Shown: positions 22,521 to 34,441 of the stretch, piece after piece
Numbering within the stretch: the stretch's first letter is position 1
How the letters are laid out: every line of letters starts with the position of its first letter
Source of the DNA: Coprinopsis marcescibilis
Taxonomy: Eukaryota > Basidiomycota > Agaricomycetes > Agaricales > Psathyrellaceae
Reading direction: 5' to 3'
Length of the DNA: 64,000 nt
Assembly (NCBI GenBank): GCA_004369085.1
Contig: ML210270.1
Span: forward strand, 25,645-89,644
Made by a program: the position numbers and the translations under genes
The notes under the pieces: model-generated
The model's input: the letters and a program-made list of their open reading frames with translations, nothing else
What the model was told of the DNA's origin: nothing
Database searches by the model: none

Positions 22521-23302
22521 TGGTGTCTACTGTCACTGAGGTGTGCTACGACTAGTATACCAATATACACGTGGACCTTTGCTGAAATTTCCCCCATATC
22601 AAGAGTACTATTGCATTGTTGTCTCACAAATTGGCCAATAAGTATCGAAACGGAGCTGGGCCATATTGCTGCTAGATAGCGCTGAGTCACTATATTCTGT
22701 AACGGCAAGGAATTTTGGGATGAACAGACACGGCTATCCACATCTAAGACGCGTTTTGTCCGAAGAAGTTGGTTTCGAATGTTTTAATGGTCCACACATC
22801 TCCCACATGTGCGCGAGCGCTTAAAGTCATTGATTTTGATGGGGACTGTCAGGTGATTGTGTCGGAGTTCCTTTAGCTCAAACTTCTGTGTTTCGAATCT
22901 ATATCGTTTACTGGCTCAACACAGCCGGCGGCTTAGTATTAATTTCTAGTATGTATAATTCACGACAGAACAGGCATATGATGTGATCTGCACTGTGCTT
23001 ACAATTGATTCCATCCCGTTTATATGGGCCGAAAATTGCATATCAAGATCAGAGATCAAAGCGACCTCCACTAGATCCCACTCCCGCGCTTACATCAATA
23101 AAATAGTAGGCATACCCTGGCCCCTCACGTATAGTATCAACCAGCAATATTCACAACTCGGAGTCGATGACTACCGTCTCATGGTTTGTCAGTCGTTAGT
23201 TTGCTGACTGGTGATACATGATTTGCACCACGAACGGCACATAGTATATAATTTATTCTAAGTTTGATACTCTAATCTATATCGCAAGCCCTGCAGTGCT
23301 GC
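22521..23302. other. Intergenic region between convergent genes
   Basis: AT-rich 3' flanks of secreted gene D and of the F-box gene. No gene, RNA or repeat recognised. Confidence 0.5.
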
Positions 23303-24983
23303 TCAAGCAACCAGGCCCAGCCCGTCCTTGACTACTTTCCATCTCTCCAGCATGCCGACAGCACTTGACAAGCGCTCAGAACGGCCGACATACGCATCAA
23401 GATCATCTCCATAACACCTCGCCTGGTCAACCGCCTTCCTGAATCCTTCAAAATAACGCAACCGCTCCAACTTGGGGTACCGCGTCTTTACCCATTCTCC
23501 AAATTCTCGACCCGACCTGATCGCTGATGTGCCCACGTTCCATTCTTTCAACGAGAGGCGAGGAAGCCCGTCGGAGTATGGCTGTCCTACAGATGCGCCT
23601 GCTGCGTCCCCAAAACGCAAAGCGAGCACTTCAAGCGAAGGACACAACTGGACGGCGCGTTGTACACCGTCGAGGCTAACTGCGGGCGCTTCCCGAAGAG
23701 TTTCATCAGGAAGACAGAACGTCTTGAGGTCAGGCCAAGCGGACAATAGGCGGTGTAGGTCCAAGTCCTGCAAACGACTGGTAGAGCAGGGCGAGATGCG
23801 GAGGGATGACATCCGCCTGAATGCAGTGAGTTGTTTAAGGCTGTCTGCGGTTAAAGAAAATTGGATTTTTTGATAAATGTCGAGTTCGTCGATTGGTAAA
23901 GTTCGTATGTCACCCATATCTTGGATGGAAAGTTGTTCGAGTTGGCTTGGATTCATCCTCGCGATGGTGGAAATTAGCGTGTCGAGGCTTCTTGTATCGT
24001 TGCTGCGGGTGCACTGAATATCTAGAGAGCGAAGGCCAGGCGCTCGAAGTTGGGAAAGGAATCCATCGAGGATTTCGAGGCTGTCTGTCATGAACACTGC
24101 CTCCGAAAGGGCTGAGAATGCGAGTGAGGTGGACCCTGCCCATGGATCAAATGCGTAAGATTGGGAACGTAGAATGGACATCCGAAGATGTGATAGATTC
24201 GGAAGTTGGCTGAGCGAAATGATGGGCTCAATATCGAGTTTGACCGAGGTGACATCGAGAGAGTGGAGGGAGGATGAAAGCTGATCTAACAGCCTGTCTA
24301 AAGATGGATCGCTTGGAACTGCAGTGCAGCGGGTCCCATTAAATGAATCATTTGGCTGAGCTGTGAACGAAACCAAAGATCCAACTCGGCCTTGCAAGAT
24401 GTGCGAAATGGCTCCCCAGTCTGGAACTGGGATTGCTAGTCCACCAGCATACAAATTGATGGACTGTACAGAGGGGGCTAGGACAAGTGATGCGTAGAAC
24501 TCGGCGATGGCAGGAAATGTGGGAAGTGTTGCCTTTCGGAGGTTCGGGAATAGTGGAGATGGGATACGCTTGCTATTCTGCAGCGTATAGAGATCATAAC
24601 GATCGCGGATGTGTTTTGAAGGGCGACAAAGTGTGGGTTGGTAATCTAGCGACCTTACGTGGCGGGCGTAGTGGACGAGTCTATCGACAATCTCCTGGGT
24701 GATCAATTCCTGTTATTAAAACAAAATTGTTAGGGATGAAAGAAGAAACCGACAAAGGAATTATACCGACTTGGCGCCCGCGTTTCTTTCCAAAGGTCGG
24801 CGCTTCTGGGCCAGGGTAGAGTACATAGAATATCGGCAATATATCACAGAGATCTCGCCAAATTATTTGAATGGCGGGTTCGTGAAACATGCTGCAAGTT
24901 CTTGCAAGCACGGCGAGGTGGTTTTTTTCAAGCATTGAGAATATCAGGCAGCATAGCTCCTGAATCTGAAAAACACGATGCAT
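23303..24983 (-). CDS. F-box-like protein with leucine-rich C-terminus
   Basis: Two exons (24983-24771, 24709-23303) split by a 61-nt intron give 539 residues. The N-terminus MHRVFQIQELCCLIFSMLEK, then LAVLARTCSMFHEPAIQIIW, is the usual mushroom F-box start. After it comes a long leucine-rich chain with LRR-like strands (for example LPNLSHLRMSIL and LRSLDIQCT). Such proteins are presumed substrate receptors of SCF ubiquitin ligases and are hugely expanded and poorly conserved in Agaricomycetes. The substrate is unknown. Twelve extra codons upstream are open from a non-ATG, so the ATG at 24983 was chosen. A second gene of the same general class is at 34442-36210. Confidence 0.85.
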
Positions 24984-26424
24984 TGTGGAGTATACACAGA
25001 TCCTGTGTGAGTACTGCATCAGCGTCGCAAAAAGGCTCGAAATCTCGAAATAAAAAGGGTCCTACAGTGTCAGACACTTTCCAGTGACAGAAGTGGCAGA
25101 TGATGTTGCGCCTTGGAATCTGGAGGGAGGCTATTTGAACTGCCCCTACTTATGCACTCAGCCATTACTCGACGTTAGTTGACCCAGGGTGTTTCCAATG
25201 GTTGGTTGGGCTCCGATATCTGGGCTCCGATATCCCCACAAGGATGACACCGCAAGGTAATTATGTACAAGTTATGTACATTCGTTCCGCCCCTTTAACC
25301 ATGTTCTGATTTCAACCTACCGCATTACTGTGACAAGTGAAGCATGCCGACAGCGTTGATTCATAAGGTCACAGCCGAGAGAGAATCTTTAACGACCCTA
25401 AGTTGGGTTTAGCATGTGCACTGTTATCATTAGGGTATACGTAGGACCATAGTAGGCTTCGTGGCTCACCTGGTTATTCCCGAAAGTGATTCGTTATCAG
25501 GCCGCCACGACTCGAGCCTCAAGGGGTACTTTTAATATCGTATCCATATCGGATCCGGAACGATTGAAAGGCCAGTGTCTGCTCGCCAACCTGTGGCAAC
25601 ATGACAAGAGGTGAGCACCAGTGGGTATTGCCTAATAGCGTTGAGATCGGCGAGCACGGCAGGCTGGCAACTCCCACGAACACTATAGTATGTGTCATCA
25701 ATCCCACGCCGTTGTAACAGTGGCCGCAGCGGCGCAGTTCCACTGCTCCCCGCCGCTGTGATCATTCTATGATATCAATGTTCAGCCAGTGCCTGCTTGA
25801 TTTGCCAGTGGCCAGACTTTATGAACCACTATAGATATGACAAAACTCAAGGCGTGTTGCCTTTGAGGATCCCAAGAGGATACTATCGCAACGCCGCTAG
25901 TACCTGCGCTACCCCTGTAAGTGGTAATGTGTAGCACCGTATGTGTATCGCGATTATCAGTTTCAATTCACATATCTGATCTCTCATAACCTCAGATAAT
26001 ATCTGGCAGCTCGATCGGAGTCAAATGACACGAAGCGGGCAGAAAAGGACGAGCCAGGGACTCCGGAGAGCATTGCCGTAACCAGAAACCCAAATCAGAA
26101 CAAGGGTTTTGTTTGACCCTCGACCGCAACGAGTAACTCTCTTGTATTCTCCTTCACCAGCTGCCAAACCTCTTCACCTCAATCCAGAGATAGCATATAA
26201 ATCCAGACATAAACTCGCCACGAGGCGGCTTCTCCGGGTTCTTCAATCAATATCTTTCAGCCACTTTGGAACACGCAACGCTTTAAGACCATGGCCCTCG
26301 CTCGCACTCCCATTCTACGATTTTCTTCTCGTGCATCGTTGGTTTTTCTTTCACTTCCGCTTTCTCGCTCTTCTTCACGTTAAACCCTATCACCTTCATC
26401 TTCTAATTCATCCTTTTCAATATT
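24984..26424. other. Intergenic region
   Basis: About 1.4 kb with the promoters of two divergent genes. A clean 77-codon frame on the minus strand (25765-25532, starting MITAAGSSGTAPLRPLLQRR) could be a small gene, but nothing supports it beyond being open. A 14-nt sequence containing GGGCTCCGATATC is repeated in tandem near 25208-25234. Pyrimidine-rich sequence near 26130-26420 is probably the TPR gene's 5' leader. Confidence 0.45.
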
Positions 26425-27826
26425 ATGGCTTCTCATCGGGCTTTATCACTTCAATTAAAAGAAGAGGGAAACATACTGTTCAAGGCTCAGCAATACGAAG
26501 CATCCATCCAAAAATTTACTGAAGCCATCCTCCTGGATAACCGAAACCCAGCGTTTTACGGAAACAGGGCCGCCAGCTACTACTTCCTACGAAGGTACGG
26601 ACATCACTTCACTTTTAACACTCAGATACTCAGATGCCGCTCCTTCATAGATACCAGGAAGTGTTGAACGACTGCCAAATCGTAAGTCTTCATGTTCGCA
26701 AACTATAACCGCCGACGAACTTAAAGTCTACCCAGGCCCTCAATCTAGATCCACGATACCTCAAAGCTTGGCTGAGAAAGGGCGATGCCCACGATGTTCG
26801 TGAAAACCTCGCTATACTCGTCCAATACTCACCATTACTGTGCAGGCATTGACGCAATACGCCGACAGCATAGACTCCTACAACCGAGCTTTGGATCTCA
26901 CCCCACGTCGCGAATCTGGCCACGACGAACTTCAACGACGTATATCTCATGTCAAGGCTAAAATCATCAACCCATGTACTGTGTACGTCCTTTCTTCTTT
27001 TGTACCAGCCCACCAATTTGACAATGGCCTCTCTTATAGCGGCCTCGAGACTCTCATTGCCCTATCGCGTCTTCACGGCATCCAAATCCCCAACCTTCAA
27101 AGCATACAAACTCCCGCTCAGATCGACGAGCTACGCAAAGCGTTGTTCCGGCACCCAAAATGGACCTTCCCTTTACCCCCTTCCAGTGGTAGCCACTCAA
27201 GCAAGCCCCACCCTGCGCGAATCCGCTTCTTCCTCATTCCCTCGGACGATCATCTCCCACTCTCCGCCCGCTCGACAATAGAGCTTGACCTGGAACACGA
27301 ACCGGCAAAGAAGTATGATGCGGAGATGCGCAAACTGCTTGGCGGGTGTGCACGGTACACCAGGGAGATTGTTTTGTCAGAAGATTGGGAGAAGTCTGCA
27401 CAGCAACTGCAGCAACGACATCTACAACAGTCGCCAACGCAATACCGAACTCCTGGTGTGCCCCTTGGTCGACACCACGCCGCATACGAAATCTATTATC
27501 CTGTGCCCTCTGACTCGAGGGAGGCTAGTTCACGCACACGGCCGATTCAGAACACTCGTGCATCCAGCCTGCTGGTCCATCCGAACCTCTGTGGTCCGGT
27601 GTTGGTGGCGAAGGCGTGGTATGTCAAAGCTGAGAGGATGGCCATGGAGCTGCCTCGTCCGGGATCGTCGACCTCACCTGTGGACGGTGTTTGTGGTGCT
27701 GGGGGTAGTGCGTTACTTGGCTACGACCACTTGTCCCTTGACGAGCTCCAGTCGGATATGTTCCAGAGCAGACGCAGAGAATGGGGCGCAGTGTGTAGGA
27801 CGGTTGTCGGGTCTGCGGCATGCTAG
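26425..27826 (+). CDS. TPR-containing protein
   Basis: Exons 26425-26594, 26651-26681, 26736-26795 and 26846-26982 encode three tetratricopeptide repeats. Key segments are KEEGNILFKAQQYEASIQKF, YGNRAASYYFLRRYQEVLND and LDPRYLKAWLRKGDAH. This is the Sti1/co-chaperone type of TPR, which often binds the C-terminal EEVD of Hsp70 or Hsp90. A probable fourth intron (26983-27039, 57 nt, GTACGT donor, TTTGAC branch site) is in frame, so retention would add 19 residues. The last exon, to 27826, encodes about 260 residues with no recognised domain. The total is 394 residues spliced, or 413 with retention. The combination of a Sti1-like TPR with an unassigned C-terminal region is common in mushroom genomes. 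The actual partner is unknown. Confidence 0.82.
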
Positions 27827-28119
27827 TTGGCGATTTCGTCCGTTTAGTTTGACCTTTCTTTCTTTCTTCGAATCTTCATAGAGCCCGGCGTTCGACATTC
27901 TCCTTCAATCGTTTCCCCTTTGATCCTTGGATATATTGCATCTTATTGCATCTCAGTTCTCGCACATTGACCGCACTATTTCTGGAACACAATTGTATCG
28001 ATAGTAACCTTAATCGTGGATTTCTCATCCTATTTGTAGCATAGTACTTCCGTAACTTCAATATCTACTCGCCATTCACATCGCCACAGTTGCTATGCCT
28101 CTTCGACAAAGGAGTGTCC

Positions 28120-29174
28120 TCATAAGAAGAGGTCCTTATGCTTCAGTAACCAATCCTTCGCACACAGCTTGCCAACGAACACCTTCAAATTCCGAGCTTG
28201 TTGGTCATGGAGGCTTAGACTCGGCCAGACCGCTTCAGAACCCACTTCAGCCTCCAACTCCACTTTGATAAGCCATTCAGCGATATCTTCGGAGGCGAAC
28301 AGGAGGTAGAACTTGAGCCGTTCACCAGGTGATACGGCTTTATGAATTATCTTTCGTCCCAGCACTTCGGATACCTTGTCCGCAAGCTAAAAGCGGAAGA
28401 CGGACGGTACTAGTAAGCTCGGGGTTCTACCCGTGAGGTCCGGCGAAAGTTGGTTCCACGTACATTATCGTATGTCAAGAGCTCTGGACCAACCACTACA
28501 ACATTTCGGGCTTCCGTCTTATCGTTGGTCAAGGCCTCCAGCGCTGCGGTGGCGATATCCTCAGTTGCAACGAACGGGATGCGTCCTGTGGGTACCACAG
28601 TTTCAAACTGCCCCTTCTGCTTGATGTCCATCCCCATCTCGGTAGCGAGGTTATCTAAATAAGTTTGCGACAGGACTCTCAGCCATCGAACAAGGCGATA
28701 GTTAATGTGACAGCTTAAAGCCCGCCACTCACCAATGAACCAGGTGGGCCTCAAAGCAACCCAATCCAACCCCTTCTCCTCCAGATATCCGGGGATCCGA
28801 CCGAGTCCCCCTGTATCATTGTTTTTGTCCGCACCACTCGCGCTGAGGTAGACAAATCGTTTCACCCCTTTCTCTGCAGCGAGGTCGATGAAAGGGGCCA
28901 CGTATTTTGCGGGGTTCACGGTGTTGGTGGGGCCAATGATGTAGACAGCGGTGATTCGAGTCGCGGCAGGGTGCAAGCTCTGTTGCTCAAATGCCCAATG
29001 GAACGGGTTATCGAATGTGGAGGGGTCGTGCCAGTCGAACTTGACGGAGGGGAGAGAAGGAGGTATTCTCCTCCCCGAGCGAGAGCCGAAGAGGACTTGA
29101 ACTTTGCATGCTTGGAGAAGATAGGCGAGCTTTGTTCCGATGCTGCTTCCTCCTCCCGTGATCAGAATAGTCAT
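28120..29174 (-). CDS. NmrA-like NAD(P)-dependent reductase, festuclavine dehydrogenase type (copy 1)
   Basis: Three exons (29174-28733, 28654-28464, 28386-28120) give 299 residues. The Rossmann motif ITGGGSSIGTKLA is at the very N-terminus. GVKRFVYLSASGADKN and GYLEEKGLDWVALRPTWFID are the characteristic core. The fold is that of NmrA-like atypical short-chain dehydrogenases. In ascomycetes close relatives (EasG/FgaFS) form late ergot-alkaloid intermediates. Mushrooms carry several homologues of unknown substrate, and no ergot cluster is visible here, so the pathway should not be inferred. The first intron is 78 nt and the second 77 nt. The same exon layout is found in copy 2 at 54802-55769. 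Confidence 0.88.
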
Positions 29175-30147
29175 TTTTTGGAATTATTCTGGGATGGAAC
29201 TGGAACGATGAGAGAATAGTAACAATAGTCCTACCTTCTTCGTTTGACTCGGAGCTTAGGCAAGACAGATGGATGAGGTGAGGTGGATAGGGGTGCTCCT
29301 CTATGACGTAGTTACCTGAGACCCGAGACCAAAAATAGTGGTCTTTGGAAGCAGTTCTTTTCCAGAAAACGACTGGGTAAGCTCGGAGGTTGGGTGGTAC
29401 AACGCAGGTATGTGAATGGAGTCTGCCGCGGAAGAGCTCCGCCAAGCAACCAGTATGGATCAACCGATGTTCACTGTTTGAGCTCATCATTATTCCTTGT
29501 CCACCAGCCTTTCTTCAATCTTGATTCTGGCTTCATTAAACGCTACACTGAGACAGCCGGTTTGCTGTGTGCGATTCTTAAGCTTGAGGTGGCGTCCCGT
29601 TGAGTTCCCTCGGCCCTTAGTCCCGCGAAGCGGCGAACTGACAAGGGTTGTATTCAAGTTTGAACGAGAGGTTGGCTGATGTGATTCTCTTCGCTGGAGG
29701 CCCTAACCCTTTGTGTACCTTACAGGATGTGGTAGACCTTTGTATCATGAATACCTCACTACAGCGCCGTTGATTTCTGTAGAGCTAGAACCACTACCTC
29801 GTAAGACCTCAGGATCATATGGAGGGCATCTGATAGCTAATCCCGCTTCTTCAGCGATATTCGCTTCATACTAGCTCTGGATGCAGGAGATTCAGCGATC
29901 CGAACTGCAATATAGTTAACATCTTGCATCGATCGCGAGAATGGCAGGTCATGGGGAAAGCGGCATCAGCGGGGATACCTTGGGCCCGAGCCTCTGAAAG
30001 AGTGGTATGCGTCAATCTGACTTCTGCAGCTGTATAAAAAGCGGCTCTGTAACAGAGTTATGCCCACAGCGAGGAGATACATTTTCCTGCGAGATCAAGA
30101 GACCTTCCCAGCTCAATCCCAGCCACGTTCTGTTCTCATACTTCACC
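29175..30147. other. Intergenic region between divergent genes
   Basis: Promoter region for the reductase (minus) and the lectin (plus). Apart from the TATA box listed separately, no gene or repeat is recognised. Confidence 0.5.
30033..30039 (+). promoter_or_regulatory. TATA box of the lectin gene
   Basis: TATAAAA 115 nt upstream of the lectin ATG, in a context (GCAGCTGTATAAAAAGCGGC) typical of strongly expressed fungal genes. Confidence 0.55.
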
Positions 30148-30648
30148 ATGTCCGACTCTGCGAGATACTATCGCCTCACGAACGACTTCAACGGACCAGC
30201 CTGGGCCTTGGACGTCCTGCCTGACAGTCCTAATAACCAGCTCCAAATCGCCAGGGCGGGCGATTTCAGTGGCCAGTACTGGCGTCTTACTCCTTTCCCC
30301 GGACAAGCTGGAAAGTTCCGCCTCACAACCCTGTTTCGCGGGGACGACATGGCCCTTGATATCATCAACGACGGAAGAAACGACACCCCTCACCTCGCCA
30401 GAGCGGGAAACTTCTCCGGCCAAATCTGGACTCTGCACAAGGTCGACAGTGCCAACGTTATATACAAGCTGTCTAACGACTTCACTGGTACAGACAAGTT
30501 CTTGGACGTTTTCCCGTGAGTTTAGAGAAGTTCGATGTTTTCGCAGATCGGCGAACTCAATTCGATTAACAGGGATCAAATGAAGCCTCGCATCGCCGGA
30601 GGCAACCCGTCTGGGACTCACTGGACCCTGACTTTGATCAAGATTTAA
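30148..30648 (+). CDS. Ricin-B-like (beta-trefoil) lectin domain protein
   Basis: Two exons (30148-30515, 30573-30648) give 147 residues, just one beta-trefoil. Three internal repeats end in the QxW-like signatures SGQYWRLTP, SGQIWTLHK and SGTHWTLTL. Each is preceded by a strand such as FNGPAWALDVLPDS or FRGDDMALDIIND. Ricin-B-type trefoils bind sugars. Mushrooms often have free-standing cytoplasmic versions used as storage or defence lectins against animal grazers and nematodes. There is no signal peptide and no catalytic toxin chain, so this is a lectin alone. The intron lies before the final strand pair of the third repeat and is 57 nt long. Sugar specificity cannot be read from the sequence. 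Confidence 0.9.
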
Positions 30649-32036
30649 GTGGATCCAAAGGTCTCAGCGAGCGTTCCCGGCGTAGAAAACTTCTTGAGTG
30701 GCAAAAGAAAAAGAAATTGTCTGATTGAGTTTGCCTTCGAAGTACATACGAACAATGCTCGCTTGTAAATGTATAATCCTAATTTCACGCGTATCAATCG
30801 GCGCAACCAGTTGAAGGCTCAAGCCATTAGACCCCCCTAAGCGGATGCCTTCCGAGCTGCAAGTCTCGCGCGAATCATTCGCAAGAACACCTCCACCGCC
30901 ACCTGAGTGACAGGCGCTTAAACCTGGTGTGCTAAAGGTTTTGATGGCTTTAATTTGTCAGCCATCTGATTGTTGGACTCGGATGCCAGCGCCGGAGCGT
31001 TCGTAGATTTTTTCTTCTGAAACCATTTCGTACACATTCGTAACGGCTAGCGGACTCTATGGCCTGGCTCTCCTTCAAGCTTCCTTTGGTCTCAATTGGA
31101 GCCAGTATAGCTATAGCTGATTTCGGTGAGATTCGAGCACAGTGATGACCAGAATTCGTGGCTGACATCTGTATTACTTGGCAGTCACTCAGAACCAGTT
31201 ACGATCATAACATTCTATCTGAGCTCGAGAGCAGCCACAGAAGGCCCCAAGGAACGTATCGAAAACCCTCGAAGCTCATTTATGCCAAAGTGGAGTAGCA
31301 CGCCGCTAGAACCACCAGGCTTCCAAGCAGCTCACACTGGCCGATAACATCTTGCGATAGATGCTCGTCTTCCCCCGTTTCGGGGATCTGGTCTCAGTTA
31401 AGCGTGCACGCACCAAGGCAGATGGGAAAAGATTCTTTTCGGGGCGACGGTCGTTTGTCAGTCTTCGTATTTGTAGTATGTGTTGATGGGTATGCGTCCA
31501 CTCCGCCCGGGCCCCGCGCGTTCTAGTATGTGTGGCCGATGAGCGGGCTAATACCACTCTGTTGCACAGTTGCAGTGGAGCTCGGTACCGCGGGAGATCA
31601 AGCGCATGTTAGAACTCAAAATATATTTTCTCGCAGTGCGATTCCGACAGAACTCCACAAAAGTCGTGCCCAAACCTTGGGAAACCACCTGCTCTTCCAG
31701 TATCTTTACTTCTCTGGACTTTACAGGTCCAGATGCCATTGGATGGCGCCCAACATATACCCGTAAGTAACAGCTCGTGGTGACAGTACATTTGTCGTAA
31801 CCCCTTCACAGGCTAGGGCGTACATTTGATATCCTCCGTGAACCAATATGACTATACGGAAATAACGGAATGTGTGTTGCGACTTGCGTCAGGGTATCGC
31901 TGCTCCCAGATCTTCTGTTTCTATTCTTGTATGTGTATCGAGTTCGAAGGCAGTTTCCGATTCCAGCACCTCCTTAACTTATAACGCGGGGTCCATCACC
32001 ATTACTTACTTGCTCCACGACCCTTCTTTATGAACT
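30649..32036. other. Intergenic region, no secure gene
   Basis: About 1.4 kb between two plus-strand genes. Several overlapping 60-80-codon frames are present (for example 31306-31557 minus, 31570-31770 plus), none with recognised features. Confidence 0.45.
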
Positions 32037-33772
32037 ATGTCGACGTTTGACAATGGTTCTGGACCAGCCGAGCTGGCAACAATTGCCTTTAACTTGTGAG
32101 TGGTCCTGACCTATCCATATGCTTTCCTGTCCACTGATTAAGTATACATATGTTCAACAGGCGAGCCGCCAAGATGTTCTCGCTGGCTTCATGTGGTATG
32201 TGGGCTGGAATGTCTCTTCTATAACTTGACCCAAACTCGAGCGTTCCAGTCATGCTGTTCTACGACATTGGAATTACCGTCGTCGATGAAGTGGAGAGGA
32301 TCTGGATGCAGCCCAAATATACATTGGTGACATTTCTCTATGCTGTGGTGAGTCCTAATGGCCCGCCTCTATCTGCCTGGCCGTCCTCTTGAGTCCTGAC
32401 CCCTCCATTGCAGAATAGATACATCACCCCCATGGGATATGTTGTCATCATCGTCTGTAAGTCGATCCCGATCCAGTCGCACCGGCCCCTCACCAAGGGA
32501 ACGATATCCCCCCGCAGCTTTTCATCAACCTTGGCCAATCGATGTGTGCGACCGCTATATACTGTTTCCCGAAGCATTCAAACTGGTTACAAGTGCAGCC
32601 ATCGGCGTTATCTTCGTTCTCCGGGTGCATGCGATATATTATCGCGACCTCAGGGTTACTTCATCTGCAGGAGCAGTCCTTTTCATTCAATTGGCTGTAA
32701 AAATTGTACGTGTGCCTTTATTCAATTCTCAGAAACCTCCTGACCGAAGTCGTTGCTCAGTGGGCGTTTACGGATGGTACAAGACTGATTTTGCCGGACG
32801 GTGAGCAACTTGATAATCATTCTCTAATGCGTTTCGGGGTAACCCCCATTACAATTTGTGGCCATCAGCCATCAACCCAGTCCGGTGCTCACACGTTTGA
32901 ACGAAACAGGTCTTGTCGGTTGCATCCTTGTTGGGAAAACCCACTCGTTCGTACCTCTAGTGACATTTTCCACCCCTTGAAACAGAACTGACGCGACTTT
33001 GGATAGCCGGATTGCGTTCACTTGGATCGCCGAATTGATTTTCGGTAAGTACGTTTCAGAGTTTACATACATACCAGCGCTTTCTTAACCTCTAGCTTTG
33101 TTGTTGTTGTCTCTGACAGATACCATGATTCTGGCACTGACACTGTGGCGGACTATATTGCTGTACCGCAGACAGAGAGCCAGTCCATTATCATTGTATA
33201 AACTTGTAATCAGGGACGGTATGTCCACTTTCCTTCGTTTGATCAGTCACAGACCCCTGACCCCATTTACACCGGCAGGTGTCGTTTACTTCGGAGTAAT
33301 ATTTGCGGCCAACCTGGCAAATGTACTCGTATTCATGGTACGTCGGCTGAAATTGCTTCAATGGGCTTCCTTTCTCAACTAGTAGCTTCGTTTCTCCCGT
33401 TCTAAATATAGCTCGCTCCGGTAAGAGTACTTTTTACAGCGGTATTTGCGGTAAATCCTGACGAAGGTTTTAGCCCGACCTTAAAGCAATTAACGCTAGC
33501 TTCAGCACACTGTAAGTTCTGTTTGTTCAGTAACACTGCATCTCGGCCTTTCCTAATAATCGACGTACCCGCACTGCAGAATTACCAGTTTAATGGTCTC
33601 CCGCCTCATTCTAAACCTCAAATCTGCACTTTTAAAAGCCAACGGCACCGAAACATCAAGTCGGGCGGCTGTCTTAAATGTTGACGCTCATAACCTAAGC
33701 TTCCATGATGACATTGAAGCCGGCGAGTTTCCATCTCCAAGAATCTCGGTGGTTTGTGCTGAATGGTCGTGA
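32037..33772 (+). CDS. DUF6533-type seven-helix membrane protein
   Basis: I assemble about 13 short exons. Landmarks in order are VMLFYDIGITVVDEVERIW, NRYITPMGYVV, CDRYILFPEAFKLVTSAAIG, WAFTDGTRLILPDG, GLVGCILVGKT and RIAFTWIAELIF. They continue with DTMILALTLWRTILLYRR, VVYFGVIFAANLANVLVFM, then LAP on a 9-nt exon, and LKAINASFST with a tail starting ITSLMVSRLILNL. These match the DUF6533 N-terminal domain and the following helices of a GPCR-like mushroom-specific membrane family. Ligand and role are unknown. The C-terminal tail is polar and acidic and ends SVVCAEWS. Individual exon borders were set by phase and family match, so one or two may be off by a few bases. A relative of the DUF6534 class is at 50886-52791. 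Confidence 0.85.
33416..33424 (+). other. 9-nt micro-exon in the DUF6533 gene
   Basis: CTCGCTCCG lies between an ATAG acceptor and a GTAAGA donor and adds Leu-Ala-Pro. Relatives have LAPP at this place, and skipping it would keep the frame but remove the motif. Coordinates are approximate to one or two bases. Confidence 0.6.
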
Positions 33773-34441
33773 ACAGATTTAGATAAGACTGGACTCAGAC
33801 CAAGTTCTCGGTGGCAGGGGTTAGAAGTCTCTGGCAACGAAGTTGATTACGAGTTATCTCCGATAGCTAAACGTTAAGCAATAGGGTTTAGAGACTAGGA
33901 GACATCAATTTTGGGCTAACCCTTTTTATATACTTTACTGTAGGATTATAATGCTTGGAATATTTCGGGCAAAACGATTAAACGAGGTGTACAACACAAC
34001 ATGTGATGCATACTATGCGTTCACTTACATACAGGTATCAAGTCCCCGAGCAGCATGTAGCTGATTTTATATTTATTACCATCCATCGCATCAAATACTA
34101 TTCCTCTCGTGTATCTGCATTGTAAAGACGATTCCAACGTCACCGAGTTATAGAAGGTCGTAGAAGTAGGTACATATTACCCAATCCCAAGAATGTTCAA
34201 TGACAAGAGCAAACCACTGCAAGCGCCTAGTATGACGAGGGGATACATGACGAGTGCCGGACCAACCAGCAAGGAGAATACCATAGAGCAAGCGGTGCAA
34301 TGAGCACCCTACATATAATTCCATCCCAAAAAGACCCACAATACTGAATATCACTGACTATTAACCGGCCCTGTTCCCACAATGCGACAGCGAAATCATA
34401 ACCCTAAACACGTTTTGTCATGAATATGAATATATCCCAGT
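33773..34441. other. Intergenic region between convergent genes
   Basis: AT-rich 3' flanks of the DUF6533 gene and of the F-box gene; no gene recognised. Confidence 0.5.

Noticed and set aside
26109..26522. 137-codon frame upstream of and overlapping the TPR gene
   Set aside because: It lies in the pyrimidine-rich leader, overlaps the TPR start in another frame and has no domain.
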